DNA of 64,000 nt from Telopea speciosissima (GCF_018873765.1 NC_057919.1:19446698-19510697), one strand, 5' to 3'. Shown: positions 1 to 11,947, counted from the stretch's first letter. Made by a program: numbers and translations. Notes: generated by a model from the letters alone, not told the origin.

Positions 1-591
1 CTTGGGCAAAATTAACACATGTATCTTCATTGGAATTGGCCAGAGTCCCATTCTCCACTCAAATAACTTTGATTCTATCAATATCCATTTGTGTCGAACA
101 ACAGTAGAAGATATACATCAATATACGGCATACGACTTTCTGTCATCATAGCCACAAATGATCTATCAACGCGAACCACTTTGGGCATACGTATAAACAA
201 GGAAACTAGAGCATGACGAGTGATCAGCAAGTGATGCTCTTTCCCTGTAGGTCCTCTACCTTGAAAATCCTCATAGGTAGCATACTTTGACATTAACTCA
301 TACTTGGGCTAAACCGCCATAAACTTGAGTTAATACCACGCTTTGGCTAACCGACTGTGGCTTATCCGCCACTTTAGAAACTTTGGCTAAATACTGCCTA
401 TGGCTAATTACCATTTTGGAAACTTCAGCTAATTACCGCCTATGGCTAACCGCCATCTCGCAAGACATGTCAAATAAGAAAACATAACCAGTAAATATAT
501 TAAAATAGCAAGGAATACAGAAACCACTAGTTTGAATAAATGAGCCCAAAACAAACTTTCATTTAAACAAGTACACCAAAATAGACTCCCA
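1..591 (-). other. Downstream (3') non-coding part of the copia element
   Basis: This stretch follows the RNase H stop and carries no recognisable protein. Positions 300-460 contain an irregular short repeat built on CTTTGGCTAA and CGCCTATGGCTAA. A 71-codon open frame at 78-293 on the minus strand matches no family I know, and I treat it as chance. Confidence 0.5.
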
Positions 592-2619
592 CTAGACAAG
601 CATATCAAAACACTCTGCAAGTCCCATGCTAGCAACATGACCTCTGAAAACTCCCACTGAAAGAGCCTTAGTGAGAAGATCCGCCTCCATCTTCTCTATA
701 GGGATGTGTACCACATCAACCTCTCCCTCAGTCACTTTCTCTCTGACAAGAAGATACTTTATTTCAATGTGCTTTGAACTGTTGGACTTCTTGTTGTTCT
801 TTGAGAAGATGACTGCTGAGTAGTTGTCACACCATAGTCGCAACGGTTTGGAGATGGAGTCAACAACCTTCAGTTCTGCAATGAAATTTCTGAGCCAAAC
901 TGCCTACTTGGTTGCCTCAAACATTGCCACAAACTCTGCCTGCATGGTGGATGAAGCAATGATTGTCTGCTTGACACTTTTCCACGAAATTGTGCCTCCA
1001 CCCATCAGGAAGACATATCCAGAAGTTGACTTCATGTTATCAGTACAACCACTAAAATCAGAGTCTGAGTATCAGACCACCTCTAGTCTCTTACTTCTTC
1101 TGTAAACAAGCCTGAAATCTCTGGTCCTCAGTAAGTACCGCATTACCTTCTTAGCTGTTGTCCAATAGGCTAATCCGGCATCAGATTGGAACCTCCCGAG
1201 CATGCTAACTGCGAAGGCAATGTCCGGTCGAGTGCACACCTGTGCATACATCAAACTACCAACAGCCGAGGCATATGGCTTGTCCTTCATGGAGTCTCTC
1301 TCAGGGTTATTCTTCGGGCACTGCTGCTTGTTCAACTTGTTTCCTTTGCTAATAGGTGCATCATTCCCTGAACATTGAGACATGTTGAATCTCTTCAAGA
1401 TTCTGTCAATGTAAGCCCTCTGTGACAGACCCAAAAGACCTCTCTTTTTATCCCGACTTATCTTGACGCCAAGTACATAGGTGCTCTCTCCTATGTCCTT
1501 CATCTCAAGGTTACTGGACAAAAACCGCTTGGTTTCCTGAAGTAAACCAAGATCACTGCTAGCAAGAAGGATATCATCAACATAAAGTACCAAGAAAATA
1601 AACTTGCCCTTGGTAGACTTCATGTAGATGCAATTATCATTCGCATTCTCAGCAAAACCAAAAGAAGTCACTATTTGATCAAACTTTAAATACCATTGCC
1701 TCGAAGCCTGCTTCAGTCCATATAGTGATTTCTTCAGTCTGCAAACTTGATGCTCCTTCCCTTTCTCCTTGAAACCCTCGGGTTGTCACATGTAAACCTG
1801 TTCAGCCAAATCACCATTCAAAAAAGCCGTCTTCACATCCATCTGATATAGTTCAAGGTCAAAATGAGCTACTATGGTCATGATGATTCTGAATGAGTCT
1901 TTCAAAGATACTGGGGAGAAAGTCTCCTTGAAATCTATGCCCTCTTTCTGTGTGAAGCCCTTTGCCACAAGTCTGGCCTTGTAGCGCTCTATGTTACCCT
2001 GAGAGTCAGTATTGGTCTTGAAGACCCATTTTGATGCAACGGCTTTGTAGCCCTGTGGAATCTCAACCAACTCCCACACACCATTGTTGTGCATGGATTG
2101 TAATTCCTCCTTCATAGCTTCCACCCATCTGTCTGACTCCCTGTTATTGATTGTCTGCAAAAAGGTAACAAGATCCTCCTCCTTACTGATGTCGAACTCA
2201 CACTCATTCAGGTATGTGACATAATCTGGGCCAATGGTCGATCTACGAGTCCTGATAGATCTCCTCAAAGGCTCTGGGTCTGTAGTAGTGACCGTGTCGG
2301 CTGGTGTCGGATCATATGCCTGAGGTGGTGGCACATCCACTACTACGGTTGCAGGGACAACAGGATCAGTGGGCACATCCATATCAATATCCATGTGAGA
2401 ATCACGGTCTAAAAATAATAAGGGCCTGCTCGACTCCTGTGCTACAACAGATGTTCCACTCTGTCCTTCATCAAACCTCAAGTTACGGGGTATAGAACGA
2501 TCTCCTTCTGACTCAAGGAACTTGGCATGGGTGGTCTCCACAATTCTATTCCCTGTGCCTGAGCAATAGAATCTATACCCTTTAGATCTTTCTAAGTAAC
2601 CCACAAAATGACAGCTCAC
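592..2619 (-). pseudogene. copia pol, reverse transcriptase and RNase H part (broken)
   Basis: The segment 1786-2619 carries the end of integrase, a variable linker and the start of the RT domain, with a recognisable motif MDVKTAFLNG around 1810-1845. The segment 1072-1671 carries the active-site motif YVDD near 1575-1590 and the downstream RT thumb. The segment 592-1071 is RNase H with the terminal motif ADLLTKAL. In-frame stops interrupt it just after the VYM of the RT motif (near 1786), near 1071 and near 916. This is reverse transcriptase plus RNase H of a copia polyprotein and is not functional as read. Confidence 0.88.
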
Positions 2620-2679
2620 AGTTTTTGGGTCCCAAACTTTCTGCTGAGGATTGAAGAGTCTGGCTTCGGCAGGGTAACC

Positions 2680-3591
2680 CTAGACTCGAAGATGCTTCAG
2701 GCTAGGTTTCTTACCTGTCCAAAGTTCAAATGGTGTCTTGCACACTGACTTACTTGGTACTCTGTTGAGAATATAAGCCGCAGTTTTTAGTGCTTCTCCC
2801 CATAAGGACTCTGGAAGACTAGTGTTACTGACCACGGTTCGCACCATTTCTTTCAGAGTACGATTTCTCCTCTCTGCCACACCATTTTGTTGTGGTGTAC
2901 CAGGCATTGAGTACTGTGGAGCTATCCCGTGCTCCTATATATACTTAGCAAAAGGTCCAAGTTGCTACCCTGTATCTCCTGCTCTTGCATAGTATTCTCC
3001 ACCCCTGTCAGACGTGACAGACTTTATCTTTCTGCTATGGAAGAGTTCAACTTCAGCTTTGAAAAACATAAAAGCCTCCAGTGCGTTTGCTTTCCCAGCT
3101 AGCAAGTAGATGTAACCATATCGGGTCCAGTCATCAATAAAAGTGATGAAGTAATGCTGGCCTCCAAGTGCAGGAGTAGGGAAAGGTCCACATATGTCAG
3201 TGTGAATAAGATCTAGAGCCTCACTGTGTCGAAAAGCATCCTTCTTCGTAGAAGAAGTCATCTTCCCCTTTATGCAATCAATGCAAACTTCCATGTCCTG
3301 GAAATCCAACTCATCAAGTAACTTCTCCTTAATCAACCTATCCATTCTCTTTCTAGAGATATGGCCTAATCTTCTGTGCTAGAGTACAGAAGACTTCTCA
3401 TCCACCAGTTGACGTTTGGTGCCAACATTCATAACCCAAGAAGAGACACAGTTTAGTCTATACAAACCATCCGAACAATATCCAGAACCAACAACCACAA
3501 AATTCAAAAGTAAAGTGAAGCCATCTTTATTCAAAACAACAGAATAACCATCTGAAACTAGTCTTGAAACTGAAATCAAATTCTTCCTCAT
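2680..3591 (-). pseudogene. copia pol, pre-integrase and integrase part (broken)
   Basis: The segment 3379-3591 is the GAG-pre-integrase region. The segment 2965-3345 is the integrase core with LIHTDICGPF (first catalytic Asp) and SDRGGEY (second catalytic Asp). The segment 2680-2907 continues with [16 protein letters not shown], which contains the third catalytic acid (Glu). Stops between these blocks split one original frame into three, so it is a decayed copy. The motifs are the usual D,D,E set of copia integrases. Confidence 0.88.
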
Positions 3592-3615
3592 GGAGGGAAT
3601 AAAAACTACATCCTT

Positions 3616-4737
3616 TCAAGTAATAAAATTGTCTGAATTCAAAGATAATGTAACTAATCCTATGACCTTCACTTCTACTTCCGCCCCATTCCCGACACAC
3701 ACCGTTACCTCACTCTTGCTTGGTACCCTCCGGCTTGTTAACCCCTGCAAGAAATGAGTGACATGAATGGAGGATCCAGAATCTAACCACCAAGATTCTA
3801 CTGGTGCATCTATAAGGGAAGATTTATAACAGACCAAAGAGGTACTCTTACCAGTGCTCTTCTTCTTCTCAAAGTATGCCTTCCTCTTGAAGCAGTCCTT
3901 CTTCATATGTCCCTTTTTCTTGCACTAGAAACACTCAACCACATTATTTGAATCTTTTTACCTTATATTGCCCCTGTTGTCCTACTGTGTTCTGTTGCCC
4001 TGCTCAGTTTGGTTCCTACCAGTCCGGTAGGGTGCAAACCTGCCTCTCCTGGAAAATCTTCTATTATTTCTGTGAGGTCCTCCAGATGAGGATCCCTTGC
4101 CTTGTGTGAGATTAGCACTCTCCAATTTTCCCCTTTTCATTCTTGCCTCTTCCTGTCCAGTTATAGTGATCAGCTCATCCATGCTCCATTTATCCTTCAA
4201 GGCAATGTAGGTGCCATGAAGGTGCTGATACTACTCTGGGAGTGAATTGAGTGCAATATTAACTAGGAAGTCATCATCAAAGTTAATCTCTAACTCCCTA
4301 ATCTTGTTTCCTAAAGAAACAAGTCCCAGAAGGTGTTCCCTGGTACTACCATTCCCATCAAACTTTGCATTGGTTAGTTTGCTCATCAAGTCACCTGACT
4401 GAGCCTTCTTGGAAGACTCAAATTTAACTCTAATAGCTTCCAAAAATTCCGTGGCAGTATCTTTCACTGTGATGCTATCCTTCAAGGTCGCAGGGATAGC
4501 ATGCTTGATGACCTTCAGACATTTTCTATTTGCAGCTTCCCACTTCTCAAGTTCTATTTTCTCTGCCTGAGTACTGTCAGGAGTGAGTGCTGTAGGCTTG
4601 GGCTCTCTCAAACAAAGATCTAGGTCCCTAAGGCATAGATACACATCCAGATCCTCATACCAACTCGTATAATTTTCATCAAAAAGTTTCGGAATGTCCG
4701 ATAAACCATGACCTAAAGACATCTGCCATAGGGACAT
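3616..4737 (-). pseudogene. copia gag and aspartic protease (broken)
   Basis: The gag capsid-like region is 4231-4737. A basic Arg/Gly-rich stretch follows at 3982-4200. A CCHC zinc knuckle (C-x2-C-x4-H-x4-C) lies at 3892-3933, with a stop codon inside it. The protease active-site triad Asp-Ser-Gly sits at about 3772-3783 in the context WWLDSGSSIHVT. At least three stops separate the blocks. Gag would form the virus-like particle and the protease would mature the polyprotein. Neither can be made intact here. Confidence 0.85.
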
Positions 4738-4740
4738 AAT

Positions 4741-6082
4741 AGAATCATATATCTATCACACAGAATAGAATATAAAATACAGGGTATTTCAATACCACTA
4801 ACTTGTGTTGGTTGTATAAACTAAGGTACCAACACCTAACCAAGAGTGTCAACCGGATCTACATTCCTAACCTTTGGGTTTTTGAAATGCACTGGTCCAC
4901 TCAATACTTTGCAATTATTGCGGGATAACACTAACCTTTGATAAAATTGTCACCTTTGGGTAGACAATAATTCCTAAGATCAGTTTCTCCCTATAAGTGT
5001 GTGTGTATTTTATTTTGGTCTTGGATAGTGCTACCTTTGGGTGAGCACCACCGTCCTTTGCTGCCATAAACATGAACCTTGAGTTATTGGGTATTATAAC
5101 AAAACCAGATTTTACCACTTTGGTGGATTCCATCTGACCCTATTAGAGTACCCAACCACTCATGATGCAGCTGTGGGATATTAGTATTTAAATTCAAACA
5201 ATTTAATACATGAATTTTATCATACACAATAATTCTATAAAATTTACTGTTATTCTGCATTGCGTTGTGATATAATGTTTCATATGGTTGCCTATGGTCA
5301 ATAGTTTAAACAAGGAATGCAGAAATCCATATTTAAAGAATTGCATAAACACTTTAAAAGCTCACTGTGGGTCCCAATAGCCACATTTGGAGCAAGTGAG
5401 GCATACAAGCACGTAGGCCTCGCAAAATTAGACACAGCAGAAAAAACCCCACCTCAAAAAATGCTCCCACGCACGACTTGAATCCGGCACGTGATATCAC
5501 TCACGGTCGGTCTGGGTCAGTCAAATCGGATGGTCTGAACCGGTCCTATCTGACCCGTCGGATCACTTTGCAGGTCAAAACCTTGGTCAGGTTGACCCAG
5601 ATTCTTTGGGTTGGGTCGACCTAGATTCTTCGGACTGGCTTGGTCCAGTTGGATCGGGTCTGGACATCTGGGTTAGGCTAAGATTGACCCACTTGGGTCG
5701 GTCCGTGTCTGACCCATTTGGGTCGGGCCTGATTTGACTCATCCGGGTTGGACCGAGTTGACCCAACCATCCACCGGGTTGACTCGAAAACCCTACCGAG
5801 TCGACCCGGCGATGAATCGTCCTCCGCCAGCGTAAGTAACCTTTTTTTTTTTTTTTTTTTTAAAACACTGCCAGCACGTAAGATTTATGCGCTTTTTTTG
5901 GCGGCGCGTGCCAGCGCGTCGGGACGATTCTGGTGAAACGGCTTATACCGTCGTCCCCTACCATTCCATATAAAAATATTTGGATTTTGGTGGCCGGAGA
6001 CCACCCACAGTGGTCGGACAAGAACGATTCAAAACCCAAAATTTTTTAAAAAATTAAATCTGTTTCCAGATCTATGTAGGTT
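4741..6082 (-). other. Long untranslated leader of the copia element
   Basis: About 1.3 kb lies between the primer-binding site and the gag start. Positions 5500-5810 are locally GC-rich and made of many imperfect alternations of GGGTCGG and GACCC, which could fold back on themselves. A T-run lies at 5841-5860. No reading frame is recognisable. Confidence 0.5.
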
Positions 6083-6095
6083 GGCTCTGATGCCA
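6083..6095 (-). other. Primer-binding site, initiator tRNA-Met type
   Basis: On the minus strand this reads TGGCATCAGAGCC. It differs by one base from the usual plant site TGGTATCAGAGCC complementary to initiator tRNA-Met. It lies 2 bp inside the LTR end, as expected for copia elements. Confidence 0.85.
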
Positions 6096-6097
6096 CT

Positions 6098-6461
6098 TGT
6101 GAGATTCAAAGCAGTACATTGATCTCTAAACAGTGATCCTACACAGATATGGAAAACAAACAAATAAAGGAGAGATAGATTCATACCTTTTTGGTTGAAA
6201 CTTGTAGTCGATCCCCAAGCTTGAACTTCTCCCCAAAAGCCTTCCACAGCCTTTTATCTTTCTCTCCCGTGAGTAAGAATAATAGAATAATCAGAATGAC
6301 GGCTGTGGGGACCTTGGGTTGAATATATAGCATATTCCCTGACCCTAATCACATCCCCACAATGCGTTAGGTCAGTTATGCCCCTGACTAACTAGAGTGG
6401 GTTGATAACCTTTATGGGCCCAATTAAAAATACTTGTGTTATTGAGGCCCAAAACCCAACA
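6098..6461 (-). repeat. 5' LTR of the copia element (364 bp)
   Basis: On the minus strand the LTR begins TGTTGGGTTTTGGG and ends CTCACA, giving the usual TG...CA ends, and it abuts the primer-binding site. The flanking bases to the right are GGAAC. The matching target-site copy would be outside the window. Confidence 0.8.
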
Positions 6462-6861
6462 GGAACATCCACGGAAGAAAGAAGATTCAGGCATTTGTTC
6501 TCCCAAGAATGTAATTTCTTTTTCGATCTACTGGTTGGCTCGCGTATTGTAATGGCCATATGAGATGGAAGCCTAAGGAAACATTATATGGATCCAAATC
6601 CTCTACGGCGCCGTCTGCCCCAATAGCCATGCTGCACAGACACAAGGTGGTACACAATGATCGCCTTACCCCCACTTGGGCAACGCAAAACATGACTCCA
6701 TAAAAGGGCTCCAATGGGAACTAGTCAAGCTCCAACTTGAATCATGTCTGCAGATCATTTTCATATCCTTATTATGTTTGCTCTCCAGCTAGCTAGGGTG
6801 CGGGAGGCCTTTTGCTGATGTGGACTTAATCTGTTCAGTGTAATATCATTTGGAGTAGTGA
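6462..6861. other. Intergenic, no gene seen
   Basis: This is the 400-bp gap between the copia LTR and the LINE. I see no domain and no repeat with clear ends. Confidence 0.4.
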
Positions 6862-9470
6862 ATGGTGTTTTCATGTAGAAGCTTTTTCATGTGGAAGCTT
6901 ACTTGTTACTTGAGTTGCATTGATCACATTAGAAAAGACCAGCTCAACTCTATCTTGAACCTAGAGTGCCTTTCATTTCTCTTCCTTGGGTTCTATGTGT
7001 TGATTGGAACACTTATTTCAATTCAGAATATAAGTTGGGAGGTAGACCTATCTAATTCTCACAACTAGAGCCTTTCAAAAACTTTCTCAATCAGACTTGT
7101 ATTGATGAAATCAAACAGATCGGGCAGCACTTCACTTGGAACAACTGTCAATTTGGTGATCGTCGAATAGAAGCTAAGTTGGATAGATTCCTCTCTAATA
7201 ATGCTTGGTTGAACCTCTATCCTAATGCATCAGTGTTCACAGAAGTAGTTGCTTCATCGGATCATAAAGCCATAATTCTTCAAACCGATCAAGTATTCTC
7301 ATACTTCAGGAAAGCTAGGCCATTCAGATTTGAAGTTCTTTGGATCCACGAACCAGATTTTATGAATATTATTTCTTCCATTTGGTTGTCTTCTACCTCC
7401 AAAGGTTCCCTCTCTTTCAAAGTGTGCAGCTAATTAAAGACTCTCAAAGACTCTCTTAGCTATTGGAACAAGCATCAAGTTGGAAATATTTTCAGAAGGT
7501 TGGAAGAGGCTAAAAATAGCCTCAACTTTCTCTATAACATTCCACCAGTCTTTCAAGTGATCCCTACCAGAGCTCAATTTAGCCCAAATGTGGATTCCTC
7601 CATCAAAAGATAGCTCCGAGAATACTTTCAAGTGATCCCTACCACATCCTTGGACACATATCTGGGAATCCCTTTCATAGGTGGTAAGTTGACTCATTGC
7701 AATGCTCTCATTGATCGAGTTAATTCCAAATTGCAGCATTGGAAATCTCAATTTCTATGCTCAACAGGGAAACTTATTCTCGTTCAACCAACCGTATTTT
7801 CCATGCCCTTGTACACACTGTCTTGCTTTAAAATCCCAGTAGCAATCCAAAAATCTCTGGATTCCACAAGAAGATCCTTCTTTTGGTCAAATGGCAATCA
7901 ATCTTTGGTGACCACCATCTCTTGGAGCAACATCTGCCTTCCTAAAAGGTTCGGTGGATTAAATGTTAAGCTCTCTGCACCTATGAACCAAGCTCTTTTA
8001 ACCAAGAAAGGTTGGGAACTCCTCCACCTGGCCTCCAATTTCACTGTGGTCCAAGCTCAAGAAAGCAAATATTTCCCATCCTCAAATTTCCTTCTAGCCA
8101 ACTGATCCTCAACCACATCTTGGGGATGGAAATCTGTGTGTTCTTCTAGAGATTTTCTTCGAAAAGGTCTGTTCTTTAAAGTTGGCAATGGTAGATCCAT
8201 TAACCCATGGCTGGATGCATGGATCCCTAATCATACTCCCTCAGCTGCTCCCTTTCTTTTACCTAGCAACGTTCCCTTAATCGTGGACTATTTCATTGAT
8301 TCTTTCTCTTCCTTGTGGAGAAGTGAAGAAATCTTCCACTGGTGGCTACCTGATATAGCTCTCTCCATTCTTTCAATTTCCCTTCCTATTTTTCCAAGAG
8401 AGGACCGCTTCATATGGGCTCCTACTTCTTCGGGGGTTTTCATCGTGGCATCTGCCTACAATTTAGCCATTAATGGATATTCCTCCCACCAATCCTTCAT
8501 GGTTGAAAATATGGCATCTTCCAACCTCCCCAAAAATTCAACTCCTTATTTGGAAAACCATTCATCAAAGGCTTCCCCTTCCCGACCTTCTCAATCAAAA
8601 GGGATTTAATCTAAACCCTATCTGCCATATTTGCCTTCAATCACTACAAACGACCAAACATCTTTGGAGACTAGCAGGGTTAATCAATATCTTTGCAAAT
8701 CATAACTTTCTAGATGGAATTCATTTTGTCATCAATTCCAAGCATTCTATCAACAGAGATGATCGCATAAAAGCTTCCTTCTTCTGCAGTATCATTTGGT
8801 AGATATGGTCTAGTTACTAGGATACAACCTTCAGGCAAGCAAGATTCAACTATAATTCTATCATATTCAGAGCAATTGCAGATGCTAGGGAACATACTCA
8901 AGGCTTTCAACAATCTACAAACCAAGGATGGCGCTCAGTGAAATGGAACCCTCCTCCCATCAATTTCGTTAAATTCAATGTGGATGGAGCTAGTCTCGAC
9001 AATCAAGGAAATGAAGCTATAGGTGGTGTCTGCAGACCAGTCTCTTCTTCTTGTTTGGCTATTCGAAGGGTATAGGATGGAACTACACCTTAACAGCTGA
9101 AGCATGCGCTGTTCGGTTCGCTCTTCTCATGGTTGCCAATAGGCACATCAAGAACTTGATCATTGAAAGTGACAATTTGACGATCATCAACATCCTGAAC
9201 AAGCAATCTACTTCCATCCATTGGAAAATTGCTCCCATTATTTCAAATTGCAGGGAACTTAGCTTATGCTTCAAAGAGATTATCTTTTAACACTCTCTCA
9301 GAGAAACCAATGCTGTCGCAGATTGTTTAGCTTCTGTAGATGCTAGCACCCAATCTTATTGTATTTGGCAGGATTCCCCGCCCCCTTTATCTTCCTTCCC
9401 TTGTTTTTTGACTCTTTTGGAACTTTGTTCCTTTGATAATAAAGTTCTTTTACCAAAAAACAAAAAAAAA
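6862..9470 (+). mobile_element. L1-type LINE, 5'-truncated and missing the core of reverse transcriptase
   Basis: The plus strand carries, in order, the C-terminal half of an APE-type endonuclease (about 6900-7430, with the motif SDHKAIIL near 7259), the linker before RT (7434-7550), then directly the C-terminal end of RT (7632-8105, YLGIP near 7661). A zf-RVT region follows (8136-8802, with CHICLQ) and then an RNase H domain of the RVT_3 type (8940-9390). It ends after an AATAAA-like signal (9438) in an A-rich tail at 9456-9470. Several hundred residues containing the catalytic RT core are absent. A 20-bp direct repeat at 7550-7569 and 7625-7644 marks the deletion junction. Frameshifts and stops are frequent, so it is a dead copy. 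Confidence 0.88.
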
Positions 9471-9560
9471 CCAAAGGGTTGGGGTATTAGTCAGGTTGCG
9501 GACCAAAGAAGGTGTTATAGGTACCTCGGTCCAACCGAGTAAATTCCTCTTCCAATTTGT
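9471..9560. other. Fragment of an older repeat into which the next copia element inserted
   Basis: The short stretch between the LINE tail and the copia LTR includes the first TSD copy TTTGT at 9556-9560. The sequence resumes after 11947. Confidence 0.4.
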
Positions 9561-9777
9561 TGTTAGGGTTAGGGTTTAAGCATAAGGTTGCTTAAAGCAT
9601 TACACCCTTAGTATCTAGTTTGGAATACCCAGACTGCTGCCTCCAGCTAGTATATATAGGAAAACTAGGGTTTAGGTCAGATGGACTAATTACTAGATTG
9701 CCCCTCACAGCCTGGGCATTAATACAAGTAGGATTATATTAGAACATATAAAGGGATATTACATAAATACCCTTACA
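9561..9777 (-). repeat. 3' LTR of the deleted copia element (217 bp)
   Basis: On the minus strand it starts TGTAAGGGT and ends CCTAACA. The inner side is preceded by a polypurine tract. Near its outer end it carries the telomere-like motif TTAGGGTTAGGGTTT at 9563-9577. Confidence 0.92.
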
Positions 9778-9787
9778 ATCTCCTCCT
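9778..9787 (-). other. Polypurine tract
   Basis: On the minus strand AGGAGGAGAT lies immediately before the 3' LTR. This is the position from which plus-strand DNA synthesis is primed in LTR retrotransposons. Confidence 0.75.
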
Positions 9788-10640
9788 ATGTTCTACATAT
9801 ATCCATTACACATGTATAGGAACCATTGTTCAATCAGTAATTGAATCAATATAAATTGAATATCAATAATCCAATAAATCAAATAAGAAATAAGTAAACT
9901 TCAAGAAATAAAACTAGGGTTTTAGATCAAAACTAAACCCAACAATAAATCCGAAGTTCCACATGCAAGTGGCTAAACCAAAAGAAATAATCAAAAGGAA
10001 AAGTCCTTGCAATCCATGTGACTTTACTCATCAAGTAAGTCATCCTCATCGAGATCCAGATTCAACCGTTCTCCTCCATCTTCGCCATTCTCTGTAATTT
10101 GTCAAATATGAATTTCATAAGATATTATGAATTCAATCATTTGCACAATAGTATCTAGTTCAACAATAAGAACTTAGTACATTTCATATATGGCTGAAGG
10201 TAAATCAAAAAACAATAAGCATCATCATCAAGTTTCTTTACAAGAACTCGATCCTATATAGTCTCTATCATAAGGACCATACCATGTTTCCATTTGGAAT
10301 ACTGTATTCGTCATATCAGTCATACATTTATGTTGTATCATCAAATTTGGAATGGTACACCATACTATGAAAGACATGTCATCAAGTTTGGAATGACATA
10401 AAGACTAGCACAATATCATTGAAACATATCAGACATTTTTCATATTCCTTTGTGGAATAACAAAGTAAGGAGACTTCACATGAAAATTTGCTACACCATC
10501 AAATTTGGAATGGTTTCACAAACCCCCATACTTAGTAACCTAACTAAGTTATCTGAAACATGTAAACTGTCCCGAATGCTTACCAAGACTAGATGAGATT
10601 CGAATAATTCAAAATAATATTGGGTTAGGTTAAGACCTGA
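9788..10640 (-). other. 3' non-coding region of the deleted copia element
   Basis: This lies between RNase H and the 3' LTR. It contains at least three spaced copies of ATCAA(A/G)TTTGGAATG (near 10339, 10381 and 10498). I see no open frame of interest. Confidence 0.5.
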
Positions 10641-11718
10641 CTAAATGGTCTTTAACCCCATCTCCCCTGTAGTTTTGAATGTTCGATCTTTATTCAATCC
10701 CTTTGTAAGGGCATCTGCCGTATTATCCTTCGATCTCACATCAATCAAAGTGATAATCCCTTGTTCTGTTCTATAATTCAGCATAGCCTGTTTCAGCCTG
10801 ATGTGTCTCCTCTTACCATTAAAGAGTGAGTTATTCACAATTGTCTTGGTTGCTTGATTATCACGAATATAGATATAGAGTTTAACTTAAAACTCCTCAA
10901 TGGAATATCCATGATCAGATCCTTTATCCACTCTGCTTCATCTCCCATGAAGCTAGAGCATAAAGTTCGATTCCATAGATGTGAGCAATACTAGTCTGTC
11001 TTTTGGATTTTCATGCTACTTGCTCCTCCTAGTGTAAATACATAACCCCTTGGTGGATCTGCTTGTCTCCCAAATCGAGCACCAAGATGCATCGAATATC
11101 CTTCCAAAGTTGGAGGATGTCCATTATAACATAAAGCATAACCTTGAGTACCCTTAAGGTATCTCATCAGCCTCGATAGGGCATCCCAATGCTCTTTTCC
11201 AGGATTACTAGTGAAACGACTCAGCATGCCTACCGTAAAGGCTATGTCTGGCCTAGTGCAACTCATTGCATACATGAGACTACCAATCAGTTTAGAATAA
11301 TCTAACTGATTCATGGTGTCACCTGTGTTAGGTTTCAACCGTTTGTTGTAGTCATAGGGTGTCTCAATCGATTTACAATCACTGTATCCCCAACTAGAAA
11401 GTAGCTTCTCAATGTAATGAGTCTGACTAAGGGTGATCCCTTGCTCACTGAAGCTTACTCTCATTCCAAGAATGGTGTCTACCACACCAAGATCTTTCAT
11501 GTCGAATTCTTTGGACAAGGTTTCTTTAATGTCACTCACTACAGAGAGATCAGAACCTAGAATCAACATGTCGTCTACATACAAGCAAATAATCACGACC
11601 TTGTTTGACTCAGACAAAAAATAAAGGCACTTATCCGAGTTGCTGGTTTGAAAACCAAGGCTCTTTACTGTCTTGTCAAACTTCTCATGCCACAATTTAG
11701 GTGCTTGTTTAAGACGAC
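10641..11718 (-). pseudogene. copia pol remnant: C-terminal RT and RNase H
   Basis: The frame at 10991-11695 carries LKQAPKLWHEKFDKTVKS-like RT sequence running to the left from 11715, then the catalytic YVDDML motif near 11570-11585 and a run into RNase H. The frame at 10641-10838 holds the RNase H terminal motif ADALTKGL. Stops near 10990 and 10860 break RNase H. The N-terminal half of RT and all upstream domains are missing because the LTR is fused at about 11728. Confidence 0.88.
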
Positions 11719-11728
11719 ATGTTGATTC

Positions 11729-11942
11729 TAGGGTTAGGGTTTAAGCACAAGGTTGCTTAAAGCATTACACCCTGAGTATCTAGTTTGGAATACCCAGACT
11801 GCTGCCTCCAGCTAGTATATATAGGAAAACTAGGGTTTAGGTCAGATGGACTAATTACTAGATTACCCCTCACAGCCTGGGCATTAATACAAGTAGGATT
11901 ATATTAGAACATATAAAGGGATATTACATAAATACCCTTACA
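11729..11942 (-). repeat. 5' LTR of the deleted copia element (214 bp, inner end clipped)
   Basis: This is nearly identical to 9561-9777, with differences at CAC/CAT, CTGAG/CTTAG and TTACC/TTGCC. Its last few bases before the internal region are replaced by RT sequence, so the internal deletion reached into the LTR. Confidence 0.88.
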
Positions 11943-11947
11943 TTTGT

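Larger units (their letters stand above)
1..6461 (-). mobile_element. Decayed Ty1/copia LTR retrotransposon, 3' end off the left edge
   Basis: Read on the minus strand the order is LTR (6098-6461), tRNA-Met primer-binding site (6083-6095), a long leader, gag, protease, integrase, reverse transcriptase and RNase H. Integrase before reverse transcriptase is the diagnostic order of the copia superfamily. Every domain is recognisable, but the reading frame is broken by several in-frame stops, so the element cannot encode a polyprotein. No second LTR matching 6098-6461 is present in 1-591, so the 3' LTR probably lies just outside the window or is lost. Confidence 0.9.
9561..11942 (-). mobile_element. 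Internally deleted copia element with intact target-site duplication
   Basis: Two nearly identical LTRs (9561-9777 and 11729-11942) bound 1.95 kb of internal sequence, and TTTGT occurs on both flanks (9556-9560 and 11943-11947). Only the end of RT and RNase H remain. The primer-binding site, gag, protease, integrase and N-terminal RT are gone, and the upstream LTR is fused directly to the RT sequence. By eye the LTRs differ at three substitutions, so insertion was fairly recent compared with the other elements here. Confidence 0.92.

Noticed and set aside
78..293. 71-codon minus-strand frame near the left edge
   Set aside because: It lies in the 3' non-coding part of a decayed copia element and matches no family I know.
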